Below the pieces are notes generated by a model that was given only the letters and a program-made list of their open reading frames with translations, had not been told where the DNA came from and ran no database searches. A stretch of 64,000 nt of DNA. Source: Paenibacillus algicola. Its GTDB lineage: Bacteria > Bacillota > Bacilli > Paenibacillales > Paenibacillaceae. Every line of letters begins with the position of its first letter. Position 1 is the stretch's first letter. Shown in pieces: positions 24,819-33,337 of the stretch. The stretch lies in NCBI RefSeq assembly GCF_005577435.1, contig NZ_CP040396.1, positions 1,546,501 to 1,610,500 of the forward strand, given 5' to 3'. The position numbers and the translations under genes were made by a program.

Positions 24819-25346
24819 TTGTTTAAGATGCTTATTCCCAAGGAAAGAGTCAGTACCGTATTCGATATTGATCTGGAGGGGCTATACGAGCAGGGCTACC
24901 GAGGAATTATTACGGATTTGGATAATACCCTGGTGGGAGCCAAGGCGCCTCTCGCGACACCGGAGCTGCTGGAATGGTTCAAAAAGGTGAAGGAAATCGG
25001 ATTTCAATTAATTATCGTATCCAATAACCAGCTGGAGCGCGTATCGAAATTTGCCACTCCGCTGGATATTCAATATGTGCATGAAGCCCGCAAGCCGAGT
25101 AATCTGCCCTTCCGTAAAGCGATGAAGATGATGAATCTGACAGCGGATCAAACGATCGTGGTCGGAGATCAGATGCTGACAGACGTGTACGGCGGAAACC
25201 GGCTGGGCTTATTCACCATTTTGGTGCTGCCGATTGCGCTGCATGATGAGGGATGGGTTACGCGTTATTTCAATCGCCGTGTAGAGCGCATTGCGCTAAC
25301 CCGTTTGCGCAGACTGGGATTATGGAAAGAGGAGGACAAGGAATGA
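24819..25346 (+). CDS. yqeG: YqeG-family HAD IIIA phosphatase
   Basis: A 175-residue HAD-superfamily hydrolase. The nucleophile motif is ITDLDNTLVGAKAP (DxDxT), motif II is IIVSNNQ, and the acidic motif IV is VVGDQMLTDVYGGN. TTG 24819 is preferred to GTG 24810, which overlaps the GAGG ribosome binding site. Family members are phosphatidylglycerophosphatase-like or act on small phosphorylated compounds; the substrate is not proven in Bacilli. It is the first gene of the conserved yqeG-to-yqeM cluster, and its stop overlaps the yqeH start (ATGA). Confidence 0.9.
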   Translation: MFKMLIPKERVSTVFDIDLEGLYEQGYRGIITDLDNTLVGAKAPLATPELLEWFKKVKEIGFQLIIVSNNQLERVSKFATPLDIQYVHEARKPSNLPFRKAMKMMNLTADQTIVVGDQMLTDVYGGNRLGLFTILVLPIALHDEGWVTRYFNRRVERIALTRLRRLGLWKEEDKE

Positions 25347-26470
25347 TTGAGCCGGCAGGCGGACAAGACATCAAGAAATGCAGGGGGTGCGGTGCTGCAC
25401 TTCAGCATGAATCACAGGACAAGCCGGGGTATTTGCCAGAGAAGGCAGCCGGCCGGGAGCCGGTCATTTGCCAGCGCTGCTTCCGAATTAAGAACTACAA
25501 CGAAGCGGCCGCGGTCGCTGTGGACCAGGATGAATTTCTGCGGCTTCTGGGACAAATCGGTAATCAAGAGGCGCTTGTCATTCATATCGTGGATATTTTT
25601 GATTTTGAAGGCAGCCTGATATCGGGCTTGCAGCGCTTTGTAGGCAACAACCCTGTTATTCTGGCTGTGAACAAGATTGACCTGCTGCCCAAAGTGACGA
25701 ATTGGAACAAGCTGCGCAACTGGGTGCAACGACAGTGCAAGGAGCATGGGCTGCGGACAAGCGAGATTGTACTCTGCAGTGCCAAGAAGAACCAGGGCTT
25801 TGACCGGCTTCTGGAAACGATCGCTGAAACGCGGGGAGACCGGGACGTATATGTAGTTGGCGCGACCAATGTCGGCAAATCGACCCTGATCAATCGTTTG
25901 ATCCGCGATTACAGTGATCTCGATGAAGAGCTCACCACCTCCCGTTATCCCGGTACGACCCTGGATATGGTTCATATTCCGCTGGATGACGGACGTGCGA
26001 TTATTGATACTCCGGGAATCGTTTACCCATGGAGATTCAGTGAGTTGGTGGTTCGGGAGGACTTGGGCGTGGTGATGCCAGAGAATCCGCTCAAGCCGCT
26101 GGTCTATCAGCTGGATGAAGGACAGACCTTGTTCTTCGGCGGAATGTGCCGGTTTGATTTCATTCAGGGAGCACACCAGTCGTTTACTGCCTTTATCAGC
26201 GGAAGCTTGAAGATTCACCGTACGAAGCTGGAGCGGGCAGATGCACTTTACGCAGATCATGCGGGCGAGCTGCTCTCACCACCCTCCAAGAAATCTCTGG
26301 AGCACATGCCAGACTGGACGCGTCATGAGCTGAGAATACCGAAGGGCTCCAATTGGGATATCTTTATCTCGGGCCTGGGCTGGATCAAAGTGAATGGGGA
26401 TCAAGGTGCTTTAACTGCTGTGCATGCGCCGAAAGGCGTGAGAGTACTGACACGCCCGTCTATGATTTAA
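25343..26470 (+). CDS. yqeH: Ribosome biogenesis GTPase YqeH
   Basis: A 375-residue, circularly permuted GTPase required for assembly of the 30S subunit. An N-terminal zinc finger (CRGCG then CQRC) comes first. The G motifs follow in permuted order: NKIDLL (G4), CSAKK (G5), GATNVGKSTLINRL (G1), YPGTTLD (G2) and DTPG (G3). The C-terminal domain contains GMCRFDF. ATG 25343 is fixed by the four-base overlap with yqeG and GGAGG upstream. The operon context of ribosome-associated genes (yhbY, rsfS) agrees with the role. Confidence 0.95.
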   Translation: MIEPAGGQDIKKCRGCGAALQHESQDKPGYLPEKAAGREPVICQRCFRIKNYNEAAAVAVDQDEFLRLLGQIGNQEALVIHIVDIFDFEGSLISGLQRFVGNNPVILAVNKIDLLPKVTNWNKLRNWVQRQCKEHGLRTSEIVLCSAKKNQGFDRLLETIAETRGDRDVYVVGATNVGKSTLINRLIRDYSDLDEELTTSRYPGTTLDMVHIPLDDGRAIIDTPGIVYPWRFSELVVREDLGVVMPENPLKPLVYQLDEGQTLFFGGMCRFDFIQGAHQSFTAFISGSLKIHRTKLERADALYADHAGELLSPPSKKSLEHMPDWTRHELRIPKGSNWDIFISGLGWIKVNGDQGALTAVHAPKGVRVLTRPSMI

Positions 26471-26518
26471 GCAGGGCTTTACGGACAAGCTCAAGCTAAC
26501 GAAATGGGGAGAAGGGAA

Positions 26519-27379
26519 ATGACGGGGAGCGAACAGCTGGAACAATACAGCGGGGCTTTACTGCTGGGGGTATTGGGGGACCCGATCGCCCATTCCAAAT
26601 CGCCGGCGATGCATAATGCGGCATTAGCGGCATTGGGGACAGCGGGTCACTATGTGCCGCTTCATGTGAAGCCGGAGCAGCTGCAGCAGACCATGGAGGC
26701 GATCCGGACGCTCGGCTTTCGCGGAGTGAATGTGACGATTCCGCACAAGGTTGAGGTCATGAAGTACTTGGATGAGATTGATGAGAGCGCAAGAATGATC
26801 GGGGCGGTCAACACCATCGTGAATGATCAGGGCCGCCTGAAGGGCTACAATACCGATGGTATCGGGTATGTGAGATCTCTGAAGGAGGAGGCTGTTCCAC
26901 ACCTCAGCGGCAAGCATGTCGTCGTATTGGGGGCGGGCGGAGCTGCGCGGGGTATCGTCCATGCGCTCTCTCTGGAATCACCGGCCCGGATATCTATCAT
27001 CAACCGTACGGCTTCAAGAGCGGTGCAGCTGGCTGAGGATGCCGGGCTTGGCAGCGCGGCCCAAGGGTACGGAGAGGCAGAGTCGGAGACAGTGATGGCT
27101 TCTGCAGAAGTCATCATCAACACGACCTCTGTCGGAATGCATCCGCATGTAGATGAGCTGCCGATTCGTGCCGACTGGATTCCAGAAGGAATCGTGGTCA
27201 GCGACCTCATCTACAATCCGCTGAAGACGAAGCTGCTGGAAGTCAGTGAAGCCAAGGGCTGTAAGGTCCACAGCGGGCTCGGGATGTTTGTTTATCAGGG
27301 GGCGTATGCTCTGGAGTACTGGACGGGGTTGCCCGCACCGGTAGAAGTTATGAGGCAGGCTGTACTGGGCAGCTTCTGA
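26519..27379 (+). CDS. aroE: Shikimate dehydrogenase
   Basis: A 286-residue enzyme that reduces 3-dehydroshikimate to shikimate with NADPH in aromatic amino-acid synthesis. The substrate site reads DPIAHSKSPAMHNAAL. The catalytic lysine is in VNVTIPHKVEVM, and the partner Asp is in GYNTDGIGYV. The nucleotide-binding loop is VVLGAGGAARGIVHAL. An in-frame ATG lies 15 bases upstream at 26504, but the purine-rich GGGAGAAGG fits better with ATG 26519. Its place between yqeH and yhbY is conserved in Bacilli. Confidence 0.95.
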   Translation: MTGSEQLEQYSGALLLGVLGDPIAHSKSPAMHNAALAALGTAGHYVPLHVKPEQLQQTMEAIRTLGFRGVNVTIPHKVEVMKYLDEIDESARMIGAVNTIVNDQGRLKGYNTDGIGYVRSLKEEAVPHLSGKHVVVLGAGGAARGIVHALSLESPARISIINRTASRAVQLAEDAGLGSAAQGYGEAESETVMASAEVIINTTSVGMHPHVDELPIRADWIPEGIVVSDLIYNPLKTKLLEVSEAKGCKVHSGLGMFVYQGAYALEYWTGLPAPVEVMRQAVLGSF

Positions 27380-27440
27380 GAGCTGGCAGCAGCCAAGAAT
27401 AGCATCACATTTGAAATGGATAAGGGAGTAATGAGATAGC

Positions 27441-27731
27441 ATGTTGACTGGAAAGCAAAAAAGACATTTACGGGCACTCGCCCACCATTTGGATCCGGTA
27501 TTTCAGGTAGGCAAGGGAGGCAGCAATGAGCACTTGATCCGTCACATCAACGAAGCGATCGAGAAGAGAGAGCTGCTAAAGGTGTCGGTGCTGAATAACT
27601 GCATGGAGGAGCCGCGTGATATCGCAGCGGAGCTTGCCGAAGGAACCGATGCAGACATCGTACAGGTTATCGGCAAAACGATTGTGCTGTACAAGGAATC
27701 CAAGGACCATAAGACCATCGAGCTTCCTTGA
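27441..27731 (+). CDS. yhbY: YhbY-family (CRM) ribosome-associated RNA-binding protein
   Basis: A 96-residue protein that consists of a single CRM domain. The sequence LTGKQKRHLRALAHHLDPVFQVGKGG contains the conserved GxxG loop (GKGG) that contacts RNA. It ends with VQVIGKTIVLYK, typical of the family. Homologues bind the pre-50S ribosome. The start has AAGGGAG a short distance upstream. It is the fourth gene of the yqeG cluster. Confidence 0.95.
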   Translation: MLTGKQKRHLRALAHHLDPVFQVGKGGSNEHLIRHINEAIEKRELLKVSVLNNCMEEPRDIAAELAEGTDADIVQVIGKTIVLYKESKDHKTIELP

Positions 27732-27757
27732 CCCTACAATAAGAGGAGGCGAAGCTG

Positions 27758-28342
27758 ATGAAGGCAGGGATCATGGGAGGGACATTTGATCCCATTCACA
27801 TGGGTCATCTGATGGCGGCAGAGTCCGCCAGAGAGGCCTATGGACTGGACGAGGTGTGGTTTATGCCGAGCCATACGCCGCCGCATAAGGTGCTGGCCGG
27901 AGTGACGGCAGAGATGAGATATGAAATGACCTGTCTGGCCATTTCCTCTCATCCGGATTTCAAGGCCCTGGATCTTGAAATCCGGCGTGAAGGAGTGTCC
28001 TACACCATCGATACGATCTCCGCGCTCAAGCAGCAGCAGCCGAACAGTGAGCTGTATTTCATTATCGGAGCCGATATGGTTAACTATCTCCCGAAATGGC
28101 ATCGTATTGAAGAGCTGTCCGGCCTGCTGAGCTTTATTGGTGTCAACCGTCCCGGATCCAGGCTGGAGCTGGAGCTGCTTCCTGAATTCCTTAGCCAGCG
28201 TGTCCATCTCTGCGACATGCCCATGATGGACATATCGTCCACGGTCATTCGTGAAAGAATGGCGGCCGGGAAATCCATACGTTATATGGTGCCTGAACCG
28301 GTCTATGATTATATTACAAGGAGCGGGATCTATCGTGTATAA
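27758..28342 (+). CDS. nadD: Nicotinate-nucleotide adenylyltransferase
   Basis: A 194-residue enzyme that joins nicotinate mononucleotide and ATP to deamido-NAD. The nucleotidyltransferase signature GGTFDPIHMGHL is at the N-terminus. The C-terminal ISSTVIRERMAAGKSIRYMVP has the ISSTxIR motif that binds the ATP phosphates. SHTPPHK completes the active site. AAGAGGAGG precedes the ATG. Its last codons overlap the start of yqeK by eight bases. Confidence 0.96.
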   Translation: MKAGIMGGTFDPIHMGHLMAAESAREAYGLDEVWFMPSHTPPHKVLAGVTAEMRYEMTCLAISSHPDFKALDLEIRREGVSYTIDTISALKQQQPNSELYFIIGADMVNYLPKWHRIEELSGLLSFIGVNRPGSRLELELLPEFLSQRVHLCDMPMMDISSTVIRERMAAGKSIRYMVPEPVYDYITRSGIYRV

Positions 28343-28919
28343 CCGGGAGCAGCTAATGGAAGCGGTGTCGTCTCAAATGCCTGCAAAGCGCTGGCAGCAC
28401 ACCCTCGGCGTCATGGAAACAGCGGTGAAGCTGGCAGAGCAGTACGGCGCAGACCCGGTGAAAGCCGAGCTCGCCTCCATTTTGCATGATGTTGCCAAAT
28501 ATTGGCCCACAGATCGGCTGGAGCAGGTGCTGAGAGAGAATCATCTGAATCCCGGCCTGCTGCAGGAGGATAAGCAGCTATGGCACGCCGAGGTCGGTGC
28601 GTTTGTAGCGCAGCAGGAATATGGAATTGAGGATCTGGACATTCTGGATGCGATCCGCTATCACACCTCCGGGCGTGAGGGCATGAGCCTGCTGGAGAAA
28701 GTGGTTTGTCTGGCTGACTATATTGAGCCCGGAAGGGATTTTCCGGGAGTGAATAAATTACGCAAACTGGCCAACCATAGCCTGGAAGAGGCGCTTGCCG
28801 CCGGGCTGGGAACGACGATCAGCCACTTGGTAGAGAAGAATAAAGCCATTTACGTGCTGACCGTACAGGCCCGAAATGATTTAATGAAGCAAATGCCAAT
28901 AATGGAGGGGAATTCATGA
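28335..28919 (+). CDS. yqeK: HD-domain bis(nucleosyl)-tetraphosphatase YqeK
   Basis: A 194-residue HD-superfamily phosphohydrolase. Metal ligands are visible as RWQHTLGV, ILHDVAKYW and IRYHTSGREGM, with LADYIEPGRDFPG completing the site. YqeK proteins hydrolyse diadenosine tetraphosphate symmetrically to two ADP. The start is a GTG at 28335 inside the end of nadD, with AAGGAG about eleven bases upstream; longer in-frame starts lie deep in nadD. The stop overlaps the rsfS start (ATGA). Confidence 0.93.
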   Translation: MYNREQLMEAVSSQMPAKRWQHTLGVMETAVKLAEQYGADPVKAELASILHDVAKYWPTDRLEQVLRENHLNPGLLQEDKQLWHAEVGAFVAQQEYGIEDLDILDAIRYHTSGREGMSLLEKVVCLADYIEPGRDFPGVNKLRKLANHSLEEALAAGLGTTISHLVEKNKAIYVLTVQARNDLMKQMPIMEGNS

Positions 28920-29260
28920 CCATAACACCGAATGAATTGTTAAATATGGCCGTTGCGGCCGCAGAGGATAAAAAAGCGATGAATCTTGTCGCGCTGGATT
29001 TGAAGGGCATCTCGCTGGTTGCTGATTATTTTGTGATCTGCCACGGGAACTCGGACACCCAGGTGCAGGCCATTGCGACCGAAATCCGCAAAAGAGTCCA
29101 TGATGCCGGCGTTTCTGTCAAGCTGGAGGGCATGGATGCAGCACGCTGGGTCCTGATGGACCTGGGGGATGTTGTGGTTCACATCTTCCACCGGGACGAG
29201 CGCGAATATTACAACATTGAGCGCCTTTGGTCAGACGCTAAAGTGGTGGAGAACGTATGA
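28916..29260 (+). CDS. rsfS: Ribosomal silencing factor RsfS
   Basis: A 114-residue protein that binds ribosomal protein uL14 and blocks joining of the subunits under starvation. Family motifs are ALDLKGISLVADYFVICHGNSDTQVQAI, and then MDAARWVLMDLGDVVVHIFHRDEREYYNIERLW. Length is usual. It overlaps both neighbours by four bases (ATGA), so translation is coupled through yqeK, rsfS and the next gene. Confidence 0.96.
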   Translation: MTITPNELLNMAVAAAEDKKAMNLVALDLKGISLVADYFVICHGNSDTQVQAIATEIRKRVHDAGVSVKLEGMDAARWVLMDLGDVVVHIFHRDEREYYNIERLWSDAKVVENV

Positions 29261-30177
29261 GTTTGATTGCCGGAACAATGACTAAGCTCGAAGTATCCCG
29301 GGAGGTGTCACCGTACGGATTTTTTCTGGATGGCGGCGACCGGGATGTGCTGCTTCATTATTCGGAGCTGACGTCTGAAATCAAGCCGGGCGACACGGTG
29401 GAAGTGTTTATTTTCTTCGATACCGAGGACCGGATTGCAGCTACGATGAAAAAGCCTTATCTGACGCTCGGTGAAACCGCGCTGCTGATGGTGGCAGACG
29501 TGCATCCACGTCTGGGCTGCTTCCTCGAAATGGGGCTCGGAAGACAGCTGCTGCTGCCCATCCGTGAGCTGCCTGAGCTGAAGGAGCTGCATCCGCAGAT
29601 CGGGGACCATGTGTATGTCATGATGGAGCACGACAAGCAGGGGCGTCTCAGAGCAAGGCTTGCCGGAGAACAGGAGCTGGCCCCGCTGGCGTTCCATGCG
29701 CCTGACTCCTGGCTGAACGAGTGGTTCAATGCCCGTGTGTACAAGCCGCTGCAAATGGGCACCTTCGTCATCATCGACGGAGGCGTGCTTGGCTTCGGGG
29801 CGATTGGCATGGTTCATTCCTCGGAGCGTACGCGATTGCTGCGTCTCGGAGAAGAGGTCAAGGTCCGTGTAAGCCATATCCGCGAGGACGGACGGGTCAA
29901 CCTGTCGATGGTGCCGCGTAAGGAAGTGGGACGAACCGATGATGCGGATCGCCTTCTCGCTTTCCTGAAGGAGCGCCCGGGCGGCGCAATGCCTTACTCG
30001 GATGCTACTCCACCGGACATTATCAAGCAGCGCTTCGGCATCAGTAAATCCGCCTTCAAGCGTGCCCTGGGCAAGCTGATGAAGGACGGCCTGATTACGC
30101 AGAAGGAAAGCTGGACCTATCTTGCAACGCGGGAAGACGCCCCGGCCGGAGATGACCATAATCACGATAAGCGTTAG
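29257..30177 (+). CDS. S1-domain RNA-binding protein (CvfB/YitL type)
   Basis: A 306-residue protein with the CvfB layout: an N-terminal S1-like barrel (LEVSREVSPYGFFLDGGD), a second (VADVHPRLGCFLEMGLGRQLLLPIRELPE), a third (VIIDGGVLGFGAIGMVHSSE with VKVRVSHIREDGRVNLS) and a C-terminal winged helix (IIKQRFGISKSAFKRALGKLMKDGLI). Family members bind RNA and affect virulence or RNA turnover in staphylococci. The start overlaps rsfS by four bases. The His/Asp-rich tail (DDHNHDKR) has no known meaning. Confidence 0.85.
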   Translation: MSLIAGTMTKLEVSREVSPYGFFLDGGDRDVLLHYSELTSEIKPGDTVEVFIFFDTEDRIAATMKKPYLTLGETALLMVADVHPRLGCFLEMGLGRQLLLPIRELPELKELHPQIGDHVYVMMEHDKQGRLRARLAGEQELAPLAFHAPDSWLNEWFNARVYKPLQMGTFVIIDGGVLGFGAIGMVHSSERTRLLRLGEEVKVRVSHIREDGRVNLSMVPRKEVGRTDDADRLLAFLKERPGGAMPYSDATPPDIIKQRFGISKSAFKRALGKLMKDGLITQKESWTYLATREDAPAGDDHNHDKR

Positions 30178-30192
30178 GAAAGTGGTGTCAGC

Positions 30193-30963
30193 ATGTTGTC
30201 ATACCGCAAGTTTGCCTATGTCTATGATCAATTGATGGAGGATATGCCCTATCCGCAGTGGCTGCGATTCGCCAGGACAGCCTGGGAGAAGCATGGCATG
30301 CCGAAGAGCGTGGCAGAGCTGGGCTGCGGAACGGGCACCATTACGATCCCGCTTGTGAAATCCGGCTTTGAGGTGACCGGGATTGATCTGTCAGCAGACA
30401 TGCTCTCGATCGCCCGGCGGAAGCTGGAGGAAACACCGAACGGAAGCCGGCTTTACCGGGACGGCAGTGTCCGCTGGGTTCAGCAGGATATGCGGGAGTG
30501 GGAGCTGCCGGAGCCGGTGGATTCCGTCATCTCCTTTTGCGATTGCTTGAACTACCTGCTGGAGAAAGAGGATATTCAGGCTGCGTTTGCCCGTACATAC
30601 AGCGGATTAAAGGAGGGCGGAACATTTCTATTTGATGTTCACCACCCGCTGACCTTGATCCGGTACGATGAAGAGCAGCCCTTTGTGCTGGATGAGCCAG
30701 ACGTATCCTACATCTGGACCTGTGAGCTCGACGCACCCCGGTGTGAGATTGAGCATCATCTATCGATTTTTGCAAGAGATGAGAATGACGTCACCATATA
30801 CCGGCGCTTTGAGGAAACCCACATTCAGCGGGGGTACGACCCCGAATGGATGAAGGTGGAGCTGACGAAGGCCGGCTTCCGCGACGTGAAATGCTACGCG
30901 GATTTTGAATGGGTGGAAGCGACAGAAGACGCCCGAAGATTATTTTATGTCGCTGTAAAATAA
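30193..30963 (+). CDS. yqeM: SAM-dependent methyltransferase YqeM
   Basis: A 256-residue class I methyltransferase. The SAM-binding motif I is VAELGCGTGTITIPL, motif II is GIDLSADMLSIARRKLEE, and DSVISFCDCLNYLL corresponds to motif IV. The C-terminal half contains the family segment THIQRGYDPEWMKVELTKAGF. The target is unknown. In Bacillus subtilis yqeM precedes comER and the comE genes; here the cluster is closed by a strong terminator and the com genes lie about 7 kb further on. Confidence 0.9.
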   Translation: MLSYRKFAYVYDQLMEDMPYPQWLRFARTAWEKHGMPKSVAELGCGTGTITIPLVKSGFEVTGIDLSADMLSIARRKLEETPNGSRLYRDGSVRWVQQDMREWELPEPVDSVISFCDCLNYLLEKEDIQAAFARTYSGLKEGGTFLFDVHHPLTLIRYDEEQPFVLDEPDVSYIWTCELDAPRCEIEHHLSIFARDENDVTIYRRFEETHIQRGYDPEWMKVELTKAGFRDVKCYADFEWVEATEDARRLFYVAVK

Positions 30964-30966
30964 AGG

Positions 30967-31014
30967 AGCTGTTTCCTGCGGATTGTGAAATCCTGAGGGG
31001 AACAGCTTTTTTTT
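30967..31014 (+). terminator. Terminator of the yqeG-yqeM operon
   Basis: AGCTGTTTCCT pairs with AGGGGAACAGCT and is followed by eight T residues. Confidence 0.85.
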
Positions 31015-31178
31015 GCATTCTCTCATCTTGTCAGACCACGGCGGCTTTCCGGACAAAGAGACCCTTCCCGTTTGCCTGTAAATCCCGAATTGCCTGCTCT
31101 GTTTGACTGAGATTAAGGTACTCTCTGTAATCCGTAGGAAGCGTCTCAGGTGCTGTGGTAGACTGTAGCCGTAAGGTA

Positions 31179-31193
31179 TCGTAAGCGATTACA
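31179..31193 (+). promoter_or_regulatory. cre/LacI-family operator upstream of the isomerase gene
   Basis: TCGTAAGCGATTACA matches the cre consensus WTGNAANCGNWWNCA at all but one position and contains the palindromic core GTAAGCGATTAC. It ends 52 bases before the start codon. Confidence 0.6.
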
Positions 31194-31245
31194 GTCCAGG
31201 ACACAAACACAACCTAAGAATTTATTCCCGGGAGGAGTTATCAAT

Positions 31246-32094
31246 ATGAAGTTTTCAGTATTTACAGTATCCGTTCCAGATCTGACGCCGGAGGAGCTGG
31301 CCGCTGCGGCGAAGGAAGCTGGAATCCACGGTATAGAATGGAGATTCAAGGGCATTCCACCAGAGGCGAAGCATGAGCAGCCCTCTTTCTGGAAGCATAA
31401 CCGGTGCTCCATGGACCCGGAGGGGGGGCAGGAGGACTGGCTCAGATTCAAGCGGGCCGCCGAGGAGCAGCAGATCCAATCCCTTGCCGTCGTTCCCTAT
31501 TTAAAATGTGGTGACATAGAAAGCACACGCAAGGTCATGCAGGCAGCAAAGCTGCTTGGCGCTTCCTTCATCCGCGCCGGGGTGCCGGGATATGACCGAA
31601 GCACCAATTACAACACACTTTTTGAACAAGGCGTAGCGTATTTGGCTCAGGTCGAGGAGCTGGCTGCAGAATACGGGGTGAAGGCCCTCGTAGAGACGCA
31701 CCAGAAGACGATTGCTCCGAGCGCATCGCTGGCACATCGTCTGGTTTCCCGGTTTGACTCCAAGCATATCGGCGTGCTGTACGATCCTGGCAACATGGTG
31801 CACGAGGGATATGAGAACTACCGAATGGGCCTGGAGCTGCTCGGCCCTTATCTTGCACATGTCCATGTCAAGAATGCATGGCTTGTGAGTGAGCAAGCAG
31901 CGGATGGCCGTACAGAATGGAGACCGGAATGGGCGCCGCTGGCGGAGGGCGTTGCGTCCTGGCCGCAGGTGCTTGCAGATCTGAAGGCGGTCGGCTATGA
32001 GGGATATTTTGGCGTAGAAGACTTTAGCGGTGTGCTCGGCTCGAAGGATATGCTGCAATCATTTGTTAGACTCATGAAAGAATGGGCGCGCTAA
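31246..32094 (+). CDS. Sugar phosphate isomerase/epimerase (xylose-isomerase-like TIM barrel)
   Basis: A 282-residue single-domain TIM barrel of the AP-endonuclease-2 family, which includes IolE, IolI, hydroxypyruvate isomerase and ketose epimerases. Metal-site segments are GIEWRFKG, ALVETHQKT (Glu), GVLYDPGNMVHEGY (Asp), LAHVHVKNAW (His) and YFGVEDFSG (Glu). GGGAGGAG precedes the ATG. It is the first gene of a cassette with two Gfo/Idh/MocA oxidoreductases, a combination typical of inositol- or sugar-acid-like catabolism. The exact substrate is unknown. Glucose repression is likely through the cre-like site. Confidence 0.85.
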   Translation: MKFSVFTVSVPDLTPEELAAAAKEAGIHGIEWRFKGIPPEAKHEQPSFWKHNRCSMDPEGGQEDWLRFKRAAEEQQIQSLAVVPYLKCGDIESTRKVMQAAKLLGASFIRAGVPGYDRSTNYNTLFEQGVAYLAQVEELAAEYGVKALVETHQKTIAPSASLAHRLVSRFDSKHIGVLYDPGNMVHEGYENYRMGLELLGPYLAHVHVKNAWLVSEQAADGRTEWRPEWAPLAEGVASWPQVLADLKAVGYEGYFGVEDFSGVLGSKDMLQSFVRLMKEWAR

Positions 32095-32117
32095 AATTAA
32101 ATATGGAGGGAAAGCAT

Positions 32118-33284
32118 ATGGAAAAGGTAAGAGTAGGCGTAATTGGACTGGGTATGGGATACAGCCATGCCCAGTCCCTGGCACAAGGAAAGATCAAAGG
32201 AGCTTGCCTGGCAGCGATCTGTGATCTTCAGCCGGCTAAGCAAGAGATGGCGCGGGCGGAGCTGCCGCCAGAGGTTACGATCTGGAGTGATGCCGAGGCT
32301 ATGATGTCCTCCGGCGAAGTGGATGCCGTGGTCATTGCAACCCCGCATTACGGTCATCCGCAGGAAGCGATGACAGCGTTCAAGCATGGCCTGCATGTGC
32401 TGATTGAAAAGCCGGCTGGTGTGTATACGAAGCAGGTGCGGGAAATGAATGAAGCGGCGGCCAAGAGCGGGAAAGTATTCTCCATTATGTACAATCAGCG
32501 CTGTAATCCACTGTATCAAAAGCTGCGGGAGATGATTCAATCCGGCGAGCTTGGAGAGGTTCGGCGCATCAATTATATTGTTACCTCATGGTATCGCTCT
32601 CAAAGCTATTATGATTCCGGAGGCTGGCGCGCAACCTGGGCAGGGGAAGGCGGCGGTGTGCTGGTGAACCAGTCTCCGCATCAGCTGGACCTGTGGCAAT
32701 GGGTTACGGGGATGATGCCTGTACGAGTCCGGGCTTTTTGCTCATTCGGTAAATACCGTAACATCGAGGTGGAGGATGATGTGACGGCATATGCTGAATA
32801 TGAGAATGGTGCCACAGCGGTGTTCATCACAACGACGGGGGAAGCGCCGGGAACGAACCGGCTGGAGGTGACCGGAACGCGCGGCAAAATCGTCATTGAG
32901 GATGAGAAGCTGAGTTTCTGGAGGCTGCGGGTTAGTGAGCCGGAGTTTAACCGGGACTTTAAAGGCAAATTCGGTCAGCCGGAAAGCTGGAAGTGTGAGG
33001 TGCCGATTACGGGCAGCAACGCTCAGCATGAAGGGATTTTGCAAAATTTCAGCGACGCTATTAACAGCAATGCACCATTAATTGCACCGGGAGAAGAAGG
33101 AATTAAGGGCTTGACGCTCTCGAATGCGATGCATTTGTCTACCTGGCTGGATGATTGGGTGGAGCTGCCGCTGGACGAGGAGCTTTATTTAGAGAAGCTG
33201 CAGGAGCGTATTCAGCACTCCACCTACGAGAAGACGGTGCGGGACACCGGACCAGAGGTAGATATGTCCAACTCTTTCATCTAG
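32118..33284 (+). CDS. Gfo/Idh/MocA-family oxidoreductase
   Basis: A 388-residue NAD(P)-dependent sugar dehydrogenase. The N-terminal Rossmann motif is RVGVIGLGMGYSHAQSL. The conserved lysine is in HVLIEKPAGVYTKQ, and the C-terminal domain begins near GEVRRINYIVTSWYRSQ with the catalytic-region segment GGVLVNQSPHQLDLWQW. ATG 32118 lies behind GGAGGGAAAG; the frame is open upstream into the isomerase stop region but lacks a ribosome binding site. It probably oxidises or epimerises a sugar together with its neighbours. Confidence 0.92.
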   Translation: MEKVRVGVIGLGMGYSHAQSLAQGKIKGACLAAICDLQPAKQEMARAELPPEVTIWSDAEAMMSSGEVDAVVIATPHYGHPQEAMTAFKHGLHVLIEKPAGVYTKQVREMNEAAAKSGKVFSIMYNQRCNPLYQKLREMIQSGELGEVRRINYIVTSWYRSQSYYDSGGWRATWAGEGGGVLVNQSPHQLDLWQWVTGMMPVRVRAFCSFGKYRNIEVEDDVTAYAEYENGATAVFITTTGEAPGTNRLEVTGTRGKIVIEDEKLSFWRLRVSEPEFNRDFKGKFGQPESWKCEVPITGSNAQHEGILQNFSDAINSNAPLIAPGEEGIKGLTLSNAMHLSTWLDDWVELPLDEELYLEKLQERIQHSTYEKTVRDTGPEVDMSNSFI

Positions 33285-33337
33285 TTCAGAAGCTTTAGAT
33301 CCTGATGATGGATAGAGCAAATAAAGGAGGATGAAAT